Positions 48,043-49,449 of a DNA stretch of 49,449 nucleotides are shown here, piece after piece. The notes under the pieces are model-generated. The model ran no database searches and was not told the DNA's origin. It saw only the letters and a program-made list of their open reading frames with translations. The DNA lies in the IMG/VR virus record IMGVR_UViG_3300043331_000530, positions 1 through 49,449 of that record. One strand, 5' to 3'. The stretch's first letter is position 1; each line of letters starts with the position of its first letter. The stretch is from a virus. The translations under genes were made by a program, and so were the position numbers.

Positions 48043-48429
48043 TCACTCGGCGGTGACCAGATTGGCCTTGATACCCGCAGCCTGAAGCAGAGCGGCAAGT
48101 TCGTCCGGGGAGTAGGAACGCTTGCCCTTCTGGAGCTTGACCTCGACGGGCTTGCGCGGACCAGCCACGCGGGGACGCACGACGGTCGCGTCGTAATCCG
48201 CCACGAGCTTGGCGATGTTCTCCTCGGGCTGACCTTCGCGGAACGCCTCACGGGCGCCGCTCCGCTCCTGGGACTCGATGCGGAAACCACGGTTGAACAT
48301 ACGCAGGAAGACGGGGAGCTGGCCCTTCGTGAGAACCTGGACATCCTCGAGAGTCTCGGCGATGCGCACAGGGACCTTCACGGCAGGGCGGTCGCCCTTG
48401 ACTCCCACGCGCAGTGATTCGGTTTTCAT
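48043..48429 (-). CDS. Hypothetical early protein, paralogue of the 453-905 product
   Basis: 128 residues, ATG preceded by GGAGGAAC. MKTESLRVG, FNRGFRIESQERSG and SPDELAALLQAAG resemble the 453-905 product. A basic stretch, VVRPRVAGPRKPVEVKLQKG, sits before the C-terminal helix. It has its own strong promoter and terminator, so it may be made early in quantity. Role unknown; nucleic-acid binding possible. Confidence 0.75.
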   Translation of the reverse strand: MKTESLRVGVKGDRPAVKVPVRIAETLEDVQVLTKGQLPVFLRMFNRGFRIESQERSGAREAFREGQPEENIAKLVADYDATVVRPRVAGPRKPVEVKLQKGKRSYSPDELAALLQAAGIKANLVTAE

Positions 48430-48486
48430 TTGTTCCTCCAGCAGGTTGAGTGATAGGGCGCTGTGCGACCCTAGTGAACGTAATGT

Positions 48487-48515
48487 AATCTACATAAGGA
48501 GCGAGAGCTTGTCAA
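48487..48515 (-). promoter_or_regulatory. Sigma-70 promoter for the 48043-48429 gene
   Basis: On minus: TTGACA (48515-48510), 17-bp spacer, TAGATT (48492-48487), about 58 bases upstream of the ATG. CCC precedes TTGACA as at 1374-1376. Confidence 0.82.
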
Positions 48516-48634
48516 GGGCTCGCCTCGCCATTGCGTGAGGCACAGAAGCAGACGAATAGCCAAGCACCTCGCCACTTACGCCAGGGGTACATGAGTCGGT
48601 CGCAGCGGGCGCAGTAGGGCCACCAATCCGTCAT
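48512..48634 (-). CDS. Small Cys/Trp-rich protein
   Basis: 40 residues; ATG overlaps the stop of the 48631-49224 gene (ATGA). WWPYCARCDRLMYPWRKW, then CFCASRNG, gives two Cys pairs. Its stop lies inside the next -35 box. Probably a real short zinc-binding peptide. Confidence 0.5.
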   Translation of the reverse strand: MTDWWPYCARCDRLMYPWRKWRGAWLFVCFCASRNGEASP

Positions 48635-49224
48635 TGTGAATCCGATGCAAGCATTGCACTGGCGGGCTGCGGCTCTGCCTTCTTAATGAGACGGAGATGT
48701 AGATGAGGGCTTGAGGCGAGGATCTCAAAGCCAAGGCCAGTAGCCTGATTGACGTAGCTATCAAGGTATTCGAGGGCTTGAGGCGGTTGGGGAGTGAGAA
48801 TGATTGCCTCAGTCTGGGCCTTGCCTAAGGTAAGCTCAATAAGGCGAAAGAGAGCCTTCTGATCTGGGATACCATCCATGCGGAGAATGTGGCCCTCGGA
48901 GGCACCGACCATAGAGAACCTGGCACCTCTCAGCTTCTTGCCTGACTTAGCAAGCCTGGACTCATGGCCAACTTGTACGATCCAGGTGCCCACCTCGTCT
49001 CGGCTGGTGCTAGTGCGAAGGGTATTGTGGACGAAGGCAAACTCCGGCTCATTGAGGGCGAGGCTACGCTTGAGGTTGAGAACGAGGTTGCGGAAAGCGC
49101 GGGCCTCCGCAGGGGTCTCAAAGTGGGCCTCGAGAAGTCCAGCCGTCTTAGCGGCCTCAATGAGCTGCCGCACGGTCTCGTGGTGGGCTTTGAGGAAGAA
49201 CGGGGAGTAGTTGTATTCGCCCAT
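48631..49224 (-). CDS. Hypothetical early protein
   Basis: 197 residues with AGGAGG before the ATG. Helical N-terminal half (HHETVRQLIEAAKTAG), a basic RLAKSGKKLRGARFSMVG region and alpha/beta C-terminal half. It ends in ASAMLASDSQ, coded by palindrome copy 9, like the end of the 4863-5027 product. First gene after the junction promoter. Function unknown. Confidence 0.7.
   Translation of the reverse strand: MGEYNYSPFFLKAHHETVRQLIEAAKTAGLLEAHFETPAEARAFRNLVLNLKRSLALNEPEFAFVHNTLRTSTSRDEVGTWIVQVGHESRLAKSGKKLRGARFSMVGASEGHILRMDGIPDQKALFRLIELTLGKAQTEAIILTPQPPQALEYLDSYVNQATGLGFEILASSPHLHLRLIKKAEPQPASAMLASDSQ
48642..48662. repeat. Dispersed palindrome, copy 9
   Basis: Core TGCAAGCATTGCA, identical to copy 3. 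It codes for the C-terminal ASAMLASD of the 48631-49224 product on the minus strand. Confidence 0.9.
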
Positions 49225-49238
49225 CGTTCGCCTCCTGG

Positions 49239-49271
49239 GGTGAGTGAGTGAGGGAGGGGTGAGTCAGCAAA
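49239..49271. repeat. Inverted repeat arm, right side of the junction
   Basis: Imperfect reverse complement of 106-134, made of GTGAG repeats and GAGTCAGCAAA. See the left arm. Confidence 0.6.
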
Positions 49272-49282
49272 ATATGACCCTG

Positions 49283-49311
49283 AATCTAGCGAAGTCAGTG
49301 AAAGGAATCAA
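49283..49311 (-). promoter_or_regulatory. Sigma-70 promoter for the leftward early genes
   Basis: On minus: TTGATT (49311-49306), 17-bp spacer, TAGATT (49288-49283), about 59 bases upstream of the ATG at 49224. Confidence 0.75.
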
Positions 49312-49359
49312 GAGCTGGCCTCATTTGATTTGGCTTGGCTCTTTATCCATAATCCTACA

Positions 49360-49449
49360 ATATATATATAATAAGGTATAGACGCCAAATGAAATGGAAA
49401 CCATTTAGTTAGAGATTTCAGCGCCTTAATCCTACCTTTGGCTTACAAG
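49360..49449. repeat. Terminal direct repeat, right copy
   Basis: Identical to 5-94; see the left copy. The TA run is one unit shorter here. Confidence 0.95.

Larger units (their letters stand above)
49225..49449. other. Non-coding junction region, right part
   Basis: Holds GGAGG of the 49224 start, the inverted-repeat arm (49239-49271), the promoter (49283-49311) and the right copy of the terminal repeat. No gene seen. Confidence 0.7.

Noticed and set aside
133-48662. Dispersed palindromes as rho-independent terminators
   Set aside because: None is followed by a T-run on either strand, and several lie inside genes or overlap a start codon.
133-48662. Dispersed palindromes as CRISPR repeats
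   Set aside because: They are thousands of bases apart without regular spacers.
1-49449. tRNA genes and integrase
   Set aside because: No cloverleaf or recombinase motif was seen on either strand by eye, although a tRNA scan would be more sensitive.

Overview
The window is an essentially complete, circularly closed genome of a tailed bacteriophage (Caudoviricetes). An exact 90-bp direct repeat joins its two ends (5-94 and 49360-49449). The virion genes point to a short-tailed (podovirus-like) particle: a portal of about 695 residues, no tape-measure gene, a nozzle-like protein and three large internal virion proteins at the end of the late operon. Promoters are clean sigma-70 type, so the host is a bacterium, but nothing in the sequence fixes its phylum. 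No integrase, tRNA or CRISPR array was seen.

Layout. A 561-bp divergent control region (906-1466) separates a small leftward unit (238-905) from one long rightward unit (1467-31676). The rightward unit encodes terminase, small coupled genes, portal, scaffold-like protein, major capsid and decoration-like proteins, a membrane trio resembling holin and spanin genes, adaptor, many fibre or appendage proteins, nozzle, GNAT-fold protein, two internal proteins and a 1814-residue polyvalent internal protein with an ART-like domain. From the other side, leftward genes run from 49224 to 31689. First comes an early region of very small, tightly coupled genes, many with Cys/His zinc-ribbon patterns. Next is a GC-rich block with foreign codon style (43239-44764), and then replication and recombination: Cas4-like nuclease, Sak4-type ATPase, SSB-like protein, a protein with two GroES-like domains, a ParB-methyltransferase fusion, a small Acb2/Tad1-like hairpin protein, an endolysin, a UDG-family A polymerase fusion, an HNH protein and a DUF3987-type helicase. 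The two big transcription units converge at 31676/31689.

Control. Six promoters with -35 TTGACA/TTGACT/TTGATT, 17-bp spacing and TATATT/TAGATT/TATCTT -10 boxes explain transcription of both strands. The most striking non-coding signal is a dispersed palindrome, core TGCAA-N3-TTGCA, found nine times at gene boundaries and gene ends around the whole genome, with a tenth degenerate copy beside the late promoter. A second is a 101-nt region between 44788 and 44888 with a 19-bp inverted repeat and internal hairpins, directly upstream of a gene start: a candidate structured RNA leader.

Limits: all family assignments were made by eye from motifs, without database searches. Most of the small early genes remain of unknown function.
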